From NCBI RefSeq assembly GCF_017309955.1, contig NZ_CP021247.1:2009001-2073000 (forward strand): a stretch of DNA of 64,000 bases, in the 5' to 3' direction. Origin of the DNA: Novosphingobium sp. KA1 (GTDB taxonomy: Bacteria > Pseudomonadota > Alphaproteobacteria > Sphingomonadales > Sphingomonadaceae). The translations under genes and the position numbers were made by a program. This document shows positions 9,701 through 16,784 of this stretch, one piece after another. Under the pieces are notes generated by a model. The model did not search any database, was not told where the DNA came from, and saw nothing but the letters and a program-made list of their open reading frames with translations. How positions within the stretch are numbered: the stretch's first letter is position 1; every line of letters begins with the position of its first letter.

Positions 9701-9919
9701 GATGGCTTTCTAATCGTCGATCACAAGAGCGGCGTGGTGGCCGATTACGCTGCACGTTTCGCGACCTATTGGCCGCAATTGGCGGCTTATGCCGATGCTG
9801 TGGATGCAACGGGGGGTAAGCCCGTGAGCGGAATGGCCATTTTCTGGACAGATATGGGGGAACTGACCGTGTCTGGCCTATCGAAGCTGGCGAGCCAGCG
9901 CGTGTTGCATGGCGCCTGA
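6722..9919 (+). CDS. AddA-like UvrD-family helicase-nuclease
   Basis: This 1065-residue protein is a superfamily 1A helicase with a C-terminal nuclease. Visible motifs are Walker A AGAGAGKT (residues 10-17), motif Ia VTFTEAAAGELR, motif II DEFQDT (near 353), motif III VGDTKQAIMGFQG, motif V WHASKGREWPVVVV (near 695) and motif VI YVALTRARNR (near 773). A RecB-type PD-(D/E)XK nuclease follows: H in GTAIHDAF (near 913), IID and VDHKSG (985-1003) and QLAAYADA (near 1019). It overlaps the AddB-like gene by 4 bases. Together the pair would unwind and degrade double-stranded DNA ends. Its distance from any chromosomal repair context, and the regulator upstream, favour a dedicated anti-DNA module. 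Confidence 0.87.
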   Translation: MMTDLSIVPAGAGAGKTHHIQETLVRWVRDGLVRPERILAVTFTEAAAGELRQRIRAALIADGNLRAALAVERAYVSTIHGLGRRLLVEHALASGSSPQQRLIAEDEQDLLIRRAIEENEALNALARNLAAHGYRASFTSDESVEDGFRKKLLDVIALLRALGPRGADPAMAGFVEASIREGYGKPQGKGAVLDSHLLAAVEALLAAFPRSLADSMGNETARTAFRDNFGALQRARNMLALGEHDWGLWQKLRDLRLSKRGSATPEGYDDLAQAVMDAADALPTHPGPLEDAVLHARALVEGAQSAMADYEARKKALAVIDFGDMVTNAARLLRENPAILSSVLAEVDCVIVDEFQDTNPIQFTFLWTLARQAKHALIVGDTKQAIMGFQGADPRLTEALIGQFETSPLDRNWRSDPRIMALVNALGPKLFGEGYTALTPQNEAGSETALEVIALGAKRNARTPGKPQHFVADRLLSLLEDEAVTIIDRHSKQPRPLEARDIAILCPTHSRCSDYAAALRALGLPVRVAEDGWWQSRIVQAACFALRYAVNPQDRHAALCVATLGPGGTPLEEALGMLAREGRIVTPELAALDALWPEATAMPVDHLVARVIAAGGLRAWCDRQEDPAQMRADLLRFEAEASAFLEAHRDMREASGFYGQGANVFLGWLESRMNLKGEDKRPNPAGLEADGVEIITWHASKGREWPVVVVCGLDQKLDPRSGVFSTIFPGFEDLDHVVEGAQLAYAPAFAAPEASERFLAGLRPEADQNARRLLYVALTRARNRLILEWPQDDGADEPPLPITARRLMSDLCGVVIEGGDLLVGKDRFPARQIVCGKDIPASFEADSSDGAVVSDRDLRFALVSQAPMESIAVLSPSQAVVTGRPMPEHLETRAVAPGVRVTGENLALAADRGTAIHDAFRILLQRPDLKDRVAAHCRMEAGDVDALALQAEGLRLALAELGYAELHVEQPLEIALADGGMQTAIIDLIAEGPDGFLIVDHKSGVVADYAARFATYWPQLAAYADAVDATGGKPVSGMAIFWTDMGELTVSGLSKLASQRVLHGA

Positions 9920-9973
9920 AGCCTGAACATCGCTCTGGCCCGTTTGGGCATCGCGCAAAGATGAGGAGTGCTC

Positions 9974-11044
9974 ATGACAAAGTTTCTCAATGACAAAGAG
10001 GTTGGTCGCGTTATCCGCAAGGTCATGGCAGGCAAGGACGTGAGATGCGCCGTTGCGTTCTGGGGCGATGGCGCCCTTGATTCTCTCTTTCCCTCGGCCG
10101 AGGCGGCCCGATCGGCGAGCATTCTATGCGACCTGACCATGGGAGGCACCAACCCGCACGAACTGACGCGCCTGGGCGCGCCGGAAAACGCCCGGTTGAA
10201 GCATGTGAAGGGCCTGCATGCCAAAGTCTATCTGTCCGATGTCGGGTTGGTGGTGGCGTCGGCCAATGCCTCAAACCGGGGGATCGGCTTTGTGGAGGTC
10301 GCCGCTCTTACCGAATGTGGCACATTTCACGAACCGGGGACGCAGGCATTTAATGATGCCGACGATTGGTTCGGGCAGTTATGGAATGATCCGAAAAGGG
10401 CCATGGCTGTCGATCAGGAGGCTCTGAATAAGGCCCAGCGTGCTTGGGCCCGGCGCCCTCGGCATGGGATGGTTGAGCAAGCAGATGGTCAGGCGCCTAA
10501 TACTTTGTTGCGGCGGATCGCCGCTAATCCTGACGATATTTACCGGGGGGTTGGCGTGGTTTTTACCTCCGATGCGGCGAAAGAGGAGGACCGTGACGCG
10601 GCTTATGAGGCAGCGATTGCGGCGGATGACCAACGGGTAGAAAGAAAGCTGTCTGACGAGAACCGTAAGAGATTGAAATCATGGTCCTCGGAGGATCTTT
10701 ATTTCGGCTGGGCGCAGAAAGAGATCGATGCTTGGCCCGGAGTGTTCCTCGGCGTTCATCGTGACAAACCCGGCGCGTTTTCCTATTGGTGCTATGAGCG
10801 TTTCGAGCGTGTGCGCCTGGACAATGATAGCGCGGTGTTCGGGGAACAGTCTGAAGAATTCCGCGAAAAGCTGGGAATGGGAGAAAATCCCACAAAAGCC
10901 GGCAAAGCAGAGCAGGATCTGCTGAACAAGATTTTCGATCATCTCGACGATAGCGCGGGCCCGGTTGTCGGCAGTGGTCATATGCTCTGCGAAAGCCCCG
11001 CCCATCTCGCCATGCTGTTGGCGGCGATCGATGGCGATGCCTGA
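9974..11044 (+). CDS. Phospholipase D-fold protein (single HKD motif)
   Basis: About 356 residues. A PLD-superfamily HKD motif is visible as LHAKVYLSD followed by ASANAS around residues 75-95. This fold is used by nucleases such as BfiI-type restriction enzymes as well as by lipases. Only one HKD copy is present, so an active enzyme would need to dimerise. The ATG at 9974 is chosen over an in-frame GTG at 9968 because the GAGGAG ribosome site (9963-9968) fits it. The gene follows the helicase-nuclease by 54 bases on the same strand. The remaining 250 residues are charged and helical and not recognised. A nuclease role is inferred from neighbours. Confidence 0.7.
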   Translation: MTKFLNDKEVGRVIRKVMAGKDVRCAVAFWGDGALDSLFPSAEAARSASILCDLTMGGTNPHELTRLGAPENARLKHVKGLHAKVYLSDVGLVVASANASNRGIGFVEVAALTECGTFHEPGTQAFNDADDWFGQLWNDPKRAMAVDQEALNKAQRAWARRPRHGMVEQADGQAPNTLLRRIAANPDDIYRGVGVVFTSDAAKEEDRDAAYEAAIAADDQRVERKLSDENRKRLKSWSSEDLYFGWAQKEIDAWPGVFLGVHRDKPGAFSYWCYERFERVRLDNDSAVFGEQSEEFREKLGMGENPTKAGKAEQDLLNKIFDHLDDSAGPVVGSGHMLCESPAHLAMLLAAIDGDA

Positions 11045-11097
11045 GCAGTATCCCCAGCTGATGGCTTTGCAACCGCGAGAAAAGAGGAGAACAGACC

Positions 11098-11487
11098 ATG
11101 GAAAAGCCTTCAGTGATCTTGCCGCCTCCCTTGGCGCGCCGTGCTCTGATTGAGAGCCTTGGCCGCATCGAGATGTCGGCGGATGCCAAGATCATGCTCG
11201 ACAAGGTTATGGGGGTAACCATGGATGCTGGCAGCAAGATTTTCGAGATCGGCCGGCATCTTCTGACCTTTGTGCTTGATCTGGCCCGGCGTTTTCCCGG
11301 AACGGCTTTTGCACTTTGCTTGGCGTTGACAGTCTCCTTTCTGATTGGGTCGGTTCCGATTGTGGGGGCCTTTCTCGCGCCCCTGCTGACGCCTCTCCTG
11401 TTGGCATTCGGGTTGAGGCGGCATCCTCGGTTGGAGATGTGCTGTTCAAGCGGGTCGATGAGGGCGTCAGGATTTTCCTATCCATAA
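11098..11487 (+). CDS. Small membrane protein, possibly frameshifted at its C-terminus
   Basis: A 129-residue protein with a good GAGGAG ribosome site 9 bases before the ATG. Residues 70-105 are strongly hydrophobic (one long or two short membrane segments ending LLTPLLLAFGL). The last 20 residues are odd and cysteine-rich. Reading in another frame from about 11,418 instead gives a more ordinary charged tail ending at a TGA at 11,492-11,494. No function is known. It sits between the PLD protein and the GTPases and could be a membrane anchor or effector of the locus. Confidence 0.5.
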   Translation: MEKPSVILPPPLARRALIESLGRIEMSADAKIMLDKVMGVTMDAGSKIFEIGRHLLTFVLDLARRFPGTAFALCLALTVSFLIGSVPIVGAFLAPLLTPLLLAFGLRRHPRLEMCCSSGSMRASGFSYP

Positions 11488-11600
11488 AGAAGTGATGGGT
11501 GAAAGAATGGGGATTTACCGGAGAAATTTCTTCGATAAATTCTTCTTAACCAAACAATATTTTCCCTCAGGCGTAAAAAAACGTCACCAGGAGATAACGC

Positions 11601-13829
11601 TTGTCTGCTCCGGAAATTCTGCTGCCCCGCCTGAGACGCGCTCTCGCCAACCTTGTCGCGGCATGCGATGCGGTGAGCGATGGGCCGATCAATGAAGCCG
11701 GCCAAACGGCGGAACAGGCCTTGCGCACGGTCATGCGCCGGCTGTTGTTGAGCGAAACCTTGGGGGGCTATTCTCTGCTGGCGATCGCCGGCACGCAAGG
11801 GGCGGGCAAGACCACGCTTATCAAGACGCTCTATGACCTGAAGGGCGAGGATGCGGCATGGCTTAACCCAAATGAGGGGCGCGGTGAAACTCATCCCATC
11901 CTCATCACGGAGAGCGATGACGATGGGCCAGTGAGAGGTTTCGTCTGGAGACTTAAAGAGGATAATGGCCGGCGTATCGTCGAGCGCGTCTCGCTTCTCG
12001 AAGAAGAGGGATCGCTCGAAAGGGCCCAGGCAGCCTTTCAGGATGCTGCCTGCAACAGCGCTACATCTGCACTGCTGGTCGAATTGAGCTTCCCTGCCCG
12101 GCTTGGCTTGGGCAAGCACAAGGGCTGGCTGCTTCTACCGGGGTATGAGACGCAGACCGCAGGGAATTTGGTTTGGCAGTCGACCATGCGGGCCGCGCTG
12201 AGCGGGGCAACAGGGGCGATCGTCGTCACAGACGCGACCCGGCTTGCCCGCGATCAGGGCGACTTGGCCCGTGATGCCTTTGGGCATGGGCTGGAGCATG
12301 TCGAACCCCTTGTCGTGATTTCAAAAACGGAGGCGTTGCGCGACAGGCCCGAGGATCTTGCCGATCTGCAAGCGCGCGGAGCTGAGGCCTTCAATGTGTC
12401 TGCGCAGCGGGTGCAGTGCATCGGGATAGCTGACGATCAAGCTTATCTTGATGGCTGGCGCGAAGCCCTGAAAGACAAAATCAATCAATTCGTCGCCGGA
12501 AATGCCGAAGACTGGCAAGGTCGATGGCATGCCGACATGAGCAGCTTGCTGCGCCATGATCTGAAACTTGTCCTGTCGGATTTGAACAGGCATTTGCGCC
12601 TCATGTTTGTGGTCCGTGACGATGCCGGTGCGGCAACGGATATGGTGAAAAGCGGATTGGAGATATTCGATGAGGCCCGTGACAAATTGCGCAGGGCCTA
12701 TGGAAAAAGTGTCCGTGGTGCGGTCGACGCGCATCGGGGATCGGCGGAAGAAACCCTTAAAGAGCGATTGAAAACTGACTTTGAGGGCCTTGCCAATCAT
12801 GCCAAGAGCTTCTTTGATACGGACACAGAGCGCTTGGACAAGCTGGAGAAAGCGATTGCCGACGCCGAAAAAGCTGCCGACGAGGAAAAGGACAAAGTAG
12901 GGCCGTTGGTGGTGGCAGCGCTTGAGGAGCCGATCCGCAAGGCGCTGAGGTTGCCTTCATCCCGTTTGGGGCAGAAGCAAGCGTCAGAGCCATCGTTCAC
13001 GGATGCGCCGGCAGGTGAGCAACTGCCAGCAGTGACGACTTGGTCGGAGGCGGGCGACCCCACACAATCGGGCACGCTCAGCCATGCCTTGGCGACGCTG
13101 TTTTCCTTGGAACGAGAGGCAGGAGCAGAAGGCAGGCTGAAGCTCCTTGACGATGCCATTAGGATGCTTCCAGCCTTGACGCTGGATTTTTCCTTGGATC
13201 TGATGCGTGAATTGAAGGACGGAGCCGGTTCAACGAACCATGATGCCGTCTCCAATCCGGACGTCTTGCGCAGCGTGCTCAACAATGCCGCGCCGGCTGC
13301 TGACAATGCCCGTGGGCTGGTCCGGACGGTGGCGGCGGCCATCTTCTCGGTTGGCGTGGCCGAGGTGGGCGAAGCGGTGGTGGAAGGCGGTGGCGAACCC
13401 GATGGCGGGGGCGGCGCATCGCCATCCACGGCGGCCACAGCCGCAAAGGCTGCTGCCATGATGCCCGATCCAGTCATTGCAGGAGCCGTTGCCGTTGTTG
13501 CAGCCGGATTCCTCGCGGTTGAGACGATCAACGATGCGCGGATGCATGATCGCGCCAACCGTGTCGCGGCCCTGAACCGCTTGCGGGCTTTAAGTGATGC
13601 CCGGCACCAATGCTACATGGAAGCCTTCGATGATGCCATGGGGGCAATGCGCGACGAACTCGATCGCGTTCTGAGCCGTCGCTATGGCTTGGCTGAGGCT
13701 TGGGTAAAAAAGGATCGGGCCGTACATGCACTCGCTATCGTTCAGAACCTGCGTGAGGAGTTTTCGGATGCGCTCGACAGTGAGGGCTCAGATTCTTCGC
13801 CGCGAGGCTTGCGCCTGACCCATGCCTGA
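11601..13829 (+). CDS. Dynamin-like large GTPase 1
   Basis: A 742-residue protein starting at TTG (11,601) with an AGGAG ribosome site 8 bases before. The G1 P-loop GTQGAGKT is at residues 64-71. The G3 position reads LLPG (178-181) in place of DxPG, and G4 reads SKTE (241-244) in place of TKxD, so nucleotide specificity may be altered. A long helical region follows (about 345-450), then a hydrophobic stretch at about 615-645 that could be a membrane segment or hairpin. Such a layout is typical of bacterial dynamin-like proteins, which remodel membranes. The stop overlaps the next GTPase gene by 8 bases, suggesting a heteromeric pair. Several bacterial dynamins limit phage lysis, but this family is not one I can name. 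Confidence 0.7.
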   Translation: MSAPEILLPRLRRALANLVAACDAVSDGPINEAGQTAEQALRTVMRRLLLSETLGGYSLLAIAGTQGAGKTTLIKTLYDLKGEDAAWLNPNEGRGETHPILITESDDDGPVRGFVWRLKEDNGRRIVERVSLLEEEGSLERAQAAFQDAACNSATSALLVELSFPARLGLGKHKGWLLLPGYETQTAGNLVWQSTMRAALSGATGAIVVTDATRLARDQGDLARDAFGHGLEHVEPLVVISKTEALRDRPEDLADLQARGAEAFNVSAQRVQCIGIADDQAYLDGWREALKDKINQFVAGNAEDWQGRWHADMSSLLRHDLKLVLSDLNRHLRLMFVVRDDAGAATDMVKSGLEIFDEARDKLRRAYGKSVRGAVDAHRGSAEETLKERLKTDFEGLANHAKSFFDTDTERLDKLEKAIADAEKAADEEKDKVGPLVVAALEEPIRKALRLPSSRLGQKQASEPSFTDAPAGEQLPAVTTWSEAGDPTQSGTLSHALATLFSLEREAGAEGRLKLLDDAIRMLPALTLDFSLDLMRELKDGAGSTNHDAVSNPDVLRSVLNNAAPAADNARGLVRTVAAAIFSVGVAEVGEAVVEGGGEPDGGGGASPSTAATAAKAAAMMPDPVIAGAVAVVAAGFLAVETINDARMHDRANRVAALNRLRALSDARHQCYMEAFDDAMGAMRDELDRVLSRRYGLAEAWVKKDRAVHALAIVQNLREEFSDALDSEGSDSSPRGLRLTHA

Positions 13830-15852
13830 CCGCTCGGCCGACCAGACGACAACGATGGGGGGGCTACCGAAACTGTCCTATGCTTGGGCCTTCCAGGCAT
13901 ATGAAAGTTTTGTCGAAACCCTTTCACCCGAGGTGTGCCAGCATCTGGGGGAACACCGTGAGGACAGCTATACGGTGGTTTTCGGCCGCACGCAGGTCGG
14001 CAAGACCACGCTGATCCTAAACTTGCTAGGATTGATGCCGCAGGCGGTGCGGTCGGTTTCATGGGTGCTGCGCGGCGGTAGAAAGGCCGGCAATTCATCG
14101 ACGGCAATCCCTACCGAATACCGGCGCAGCCGTGATGATTGTTGGCGCATCATAGGGGGCGGGCAGGATGGGGAATACCCCGATGACGATGAGGCCTGTA
14201 TCGCCCTGAGCAAGATGCGCATCGACATGGAGAAGGGTAAAGCATCATCCGATTTGCATCTGTGCGTGGTCGAGATACCCGACTGCCGCTTCAGGGGCGC
14301 GCGCGGGCTTCTACCCGGGACCCGCATTCTCGATCTGCCCGGTGCGGATGCGCAAGACCTAGTGGAGCGCCGCTTTGTCTCGCGTGTGGCTGAAAGCTTG
14401 GTGCCCAATGCGGATCTGATTCTGCTGGTCGGTCGGGCTGACGATCTCACCTTTCTGAACGCGGAGCATTTAGCCTTACCGGGCTTATCTGACTGGCAAA
14501 TCACACCTCACCGTTTTCGCGTGGTGACGACTTTTTCCTTCACGCCGCCGAGTATTCGCGATTTTTCTCGGAGGACAGGATGCTGGGGAGATGAGGAGGC
14601 CTATCGTCAGCGGCTCATCGGGGAGATCGAGGGGCTGGTTGCGCTCAATCCCGAGACGCGCGATCCACAACTCTATTTCCCACTGGAGTTTGGCGAAACC
14701 TGGGATGAAGCTAGAGACTTGCATGACGACAGACTGACATCGATGATTGATCGCCTGATGCAGCGCCTGCATCACGATATCGCGGCGGCAAACTCCCCCT
14801 TGAGCCGCCTAGAAGGTGCGATCGCGATTCACGGCAGCGTTATGCGTATCCATGAGGCAAAGCTGGAGGCGGTAAAAGCGAAAATGCAGGGCCTTGAGGA
14901 GGCTCTGGCGCGCTCTCACGATGCGATTCGGCAATTGGAAGGCAAGAAAAAAGATTACCAAACCCGGATGGCGCGTCTGAGCCAATCGATTCCATCGGAC
15001 AAGGATATGTCACAGAAAGCGAGGCATCTGGCTAAGGGCTTGCGCGGTGCGGCGGCAGAATTGCAAGCCCGCGCGCTTGATCATCTCGACGGTCCTGAAG
15101 TGACCCGTGATATGATCTTGGAGCTTATCGATGCTGCGCCCCGTGATCTCAAGGCATCACTTTTATCCATCTCCGGTCACGCAGAATACGATGAGAGTGG
15201 CAAGAGCAACGGCGACACGGATAAATCCGACGAGGAAAAGCGCGGGACCAAAGCGTTCTGGAAATCGGTCAGCAAGCTTCTTGCAGATTCTGTGATCGAG
15301 GGCCTTGAAGGCCTGGATCACGCTCCTTTCGCGGTGTTGCGGGAAAGGCTTCAAGGGTATTGGCTCAACGCTTACTGGAGAAAGGGAGGGGGCAGCCAGT
15401 TGGCCCTCGACCGTAAAGCGTTCGAACATGCCCACGATCGCCTTGCCCTTAAAGCCGCCGAGGTGCTTCGAGCCGCTGTCATGCGGCATGCGCTGGCCAC
15501 GAGGAGGAAGGTTCAAGAGGAGGAGGATCGCTTCGGCGCCTTGTTGGAAGGTACCGCCGATCTGATGGCTGAACAGCAATCGATATGCGAGCATATCGCG
15601 CAGGAGCGAAAGAGCCTCAGCGTCCAGCTCGCGGATATGAAGCTGTCGATTCATCAGGAAAAGGAGCGCAGTCAGAAATTCGGGCAACTGCTGTCGGAGG
15701 CTTACAATCGCGAGATCGAGGAGGTGCATCGCGATGTTCTGGAGGCGCCAGATGCGGTTACGGCTTTTGAACAACTGGCCCTTGGCTCGACCTTGCGTGC
15801 GGCTCGTGAACGTGTCGGCGCCCGAATCGTTGGGAAGCACCTTCATGCATAG
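13822..15852 (+). CDS. Dynamin-like large GTPase 2
   Basis: A 676-residue protein. The G1 P-loop GRTQVGKT is at residues 55-62, a G2 threonine is likely in SSTAIPT, and a clean G3 DLPG is at 171-174. Coiled coils are predicted by eye around 340-385 and 560-620, flanking a variable middle. There is no clear membrane segment, in contrast to GTPase 1. The ATG at 13,822 lies inside the end of GTPase 1, so the two are translated in a coupled way. Paired dynamin-like GTPases often assemble together, one soluble and one membrane-bound. The role is inferred; the family is clear from the G motifs and size. Confidence 0.7.
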   Translation: MPDRSADQTTTMGGLPKLSYAWAFQAYESFVETLSPEVCQHLGEHREDSYTVVFGRTQVGKTTLILNLLGLMPQAVRSVSWVLRGGRKAGNSSTAIPTEYRRSRDDCWRIIGGGQDGEYPDDDEACIALSKMRIDMEKGKASSDLHLCVVEIPDCRFRGARGLLPGTRILDLPGADAQDLVERRFVSRVAESLVPNADLILLVGRADDLTFLNAEHLALPGLSDWQITPHRFRVVTTFSFTPPSIRDFSRRTGCWGDEEAYRQRLIGEIEGLVALNPETRDPQLYFPLEFGETWDEARDLHDDRLTSMIDRLMQRLHHDIAAANSPLSRLEGAIAIHGSVMRIHEAKLEAVKAKMQGLEEALARSHDAIRQLEGKKKDYQTRMARLSQSIPSDKDMSQKARHLAKGLRGAAAELQARALDHLDGPEVTRDMILELIDAAPRDLKASLLSISGHAEYDESGKSNGDTDKSDEEKRGTKAFWKSVSKLLADSVIEGLEGLDHAPFAVLRERLQGYWLNAYWRKGGGSQLALDRKAFEHAHDRLALKAAEVLRAAVMRHALATRRKVQEEEDRFGALLEGTADLMAEQQSICEHIAQERKSLSVQLADMKLSIHQEKERSQKFGQLLSEAYNREIEEVHRDVLEAPDAVTAFEQLALGSTLRAARERVGARIVGKHLHA

Positions 15853-15864
15853 GAGTGATTTTTC

Positions 15865-16338
15865 GTGAACACCGAAGCTTCATTTGATCTCCTGAATCGT
15901 CCGCGACCTATCTTGCAAAGGGAGCAGGAACTTTCCGAGATGCTCGATCACGTCTTGCAGGCCCCGCTGGCTCCTTTGAGCCAAGGCCTGTCCGATGTCG
16001 GGCGGAAGGCAGATACCGTACAAGAAAAACTCCGTGAAACCATGAATTTCCTGCATGCCAACGGCGATGATCTGGAGACCATCAAAAAGCGGGTCAAAGT
16101 AATCCAAGGCTTTGTAGAACGGCTGGACGATCTTGAAGCGGGCCTAGCCAGTCTGGCAGAGGCTTCCAGCCGCCGGGACCAATGCCTCCTTGATACCTTG
16201 GGCGAGGTCCGGGATGAGGCGCGCCAAGCTAGGCTTAATGCGGCGCGGTGCTGGCGTTGGGTGTTTGCGACCCTTATCGCGACGCTCGTTGTTTCCAGTG
16301 CGGATTTGATCGCCAGATTTCTGGTGCACATGAATTGA
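15865..16338 (+). CDS. Coiled-coil, tail-anchored membrane protein
   Basis: This 157-residue protein starts at GTG (15,865). The AGGAGTG ribosome site overlaps the stop codon of GTPase 2, so the three genes form one translational unit. Residues 15-115 are heptad-rich (coiled coil), and residues 128-150 (WVFATLIATLVVSSADLIA) form a C-terminal membrane anchor. It would place a long coiled coil on the cytoplasmic face of the membrane and could recruit the GTPases. There is no recognised domain family. It is the last gene of the island before the attachment repeat. Confidence 0.6.
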   Translation: MNTEASFDLLNRPRPILQREQELSEMLDHVLQAPLAPLSQGLSDVGRKADTVQEKLRETMNFLHANGDDLETIKKRVKVIQGFVERLDDLEAGLASLAEASSRRDQCLLDTLGEVRDEARQARLNAARCWRWVFATLIATLVVSSADLIARFLVHMN

Positions 16339-16615
16339 GGTGGAAGGTGGAGGTCATCCGATTCATAAGGCAGGCGCTCAACACGCAATGTGGGTAGACC
16401 ATCGCCTGCAGATCTCTGGAAAATCCTTCGCTAACGTGCAGCAAAAGGCCCCGGTCTCGCCATTGGTCATAATGTAGGCTGCTGTTACGGTTTAGGGGCG
16501 GCACTAGGTGTGGCCCAAATAGCCAATGCGGTTCGGGGTATTAGTGGGGGTATCTGCCTTGAAATTTCTGATAAATTACATTAATTATCAGTACATTAAT
16601 TTTTATTTTTGAACT
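16339..16615. other. Non-coding right end of the first island
   Basis: No supportable gene. At 16,535-16,554 lies a short repeat, GGGGTATTAGTGGGGGTAT, of the kind often seen next to attachment sites of tRNA-integrated islands. AT-rich DNA follows with two copies of TACATTAATT (around 16,577 and 16,591). It ends at the 15-bp att repeat. Confidence 0.4.
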
Positions 16616-16630
16616 CCTCCCGCTCCGCCA
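16616..16630 (+). repeat. Attachment core, left copy (attL of prophage)
   Basis: The 15-mer CCTCCCGCTCCGCCA is identical to 55,058-55,072. It has the form of a tRNA 3' end: the tail of a T-stem, acceptor strand CCGCTCC, discriminator G and CCA. Neither copy has a tRNA body in front. The integrase gene begins 150 bases downstream. Confidence 0.75.
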
Positions 16631-16742
16631 TTTACCTTTCCTCATTACTTCGTAAGTGCCTGATTTCCGGGACTTTCGTCGCGTCTGCGTGGCTCATGCG
16701 TCCGCAATTGTCCCTGTTTGTTCTCATGCATCGGCTCTGCCA

Positions 16743-16784
16743 TATGGTTCGATCTATGGTATGCGATTCGGGGAATATGGTATG
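16743..16784 (+). promoter_or_regulatory. Candidate integrase arm-type sites, left end
   Basis: TATGGTTC (16,743) and TATGGTATG (16,755 and 16,776) repeat in one orientation just before and over the integrase start. The same two words occur at the other prophage end (54,976-54,995). Such paired short repeats near att cores are typical of integrase arm sites. Confidence 0.4.

Noticed and set aside
16540..16640. tRNA gene at the left attachment repeat.
   Set aside because: Only the last 15 bases look tRNA-like; no anticodon or D arm precedes either copy.
16656..16781. Upstream in-frame extension of the integrase.
   Set aside because: The DUF4102 domain begins at 16,782; the leader has no homology pattern and covers the candidate arm sites.
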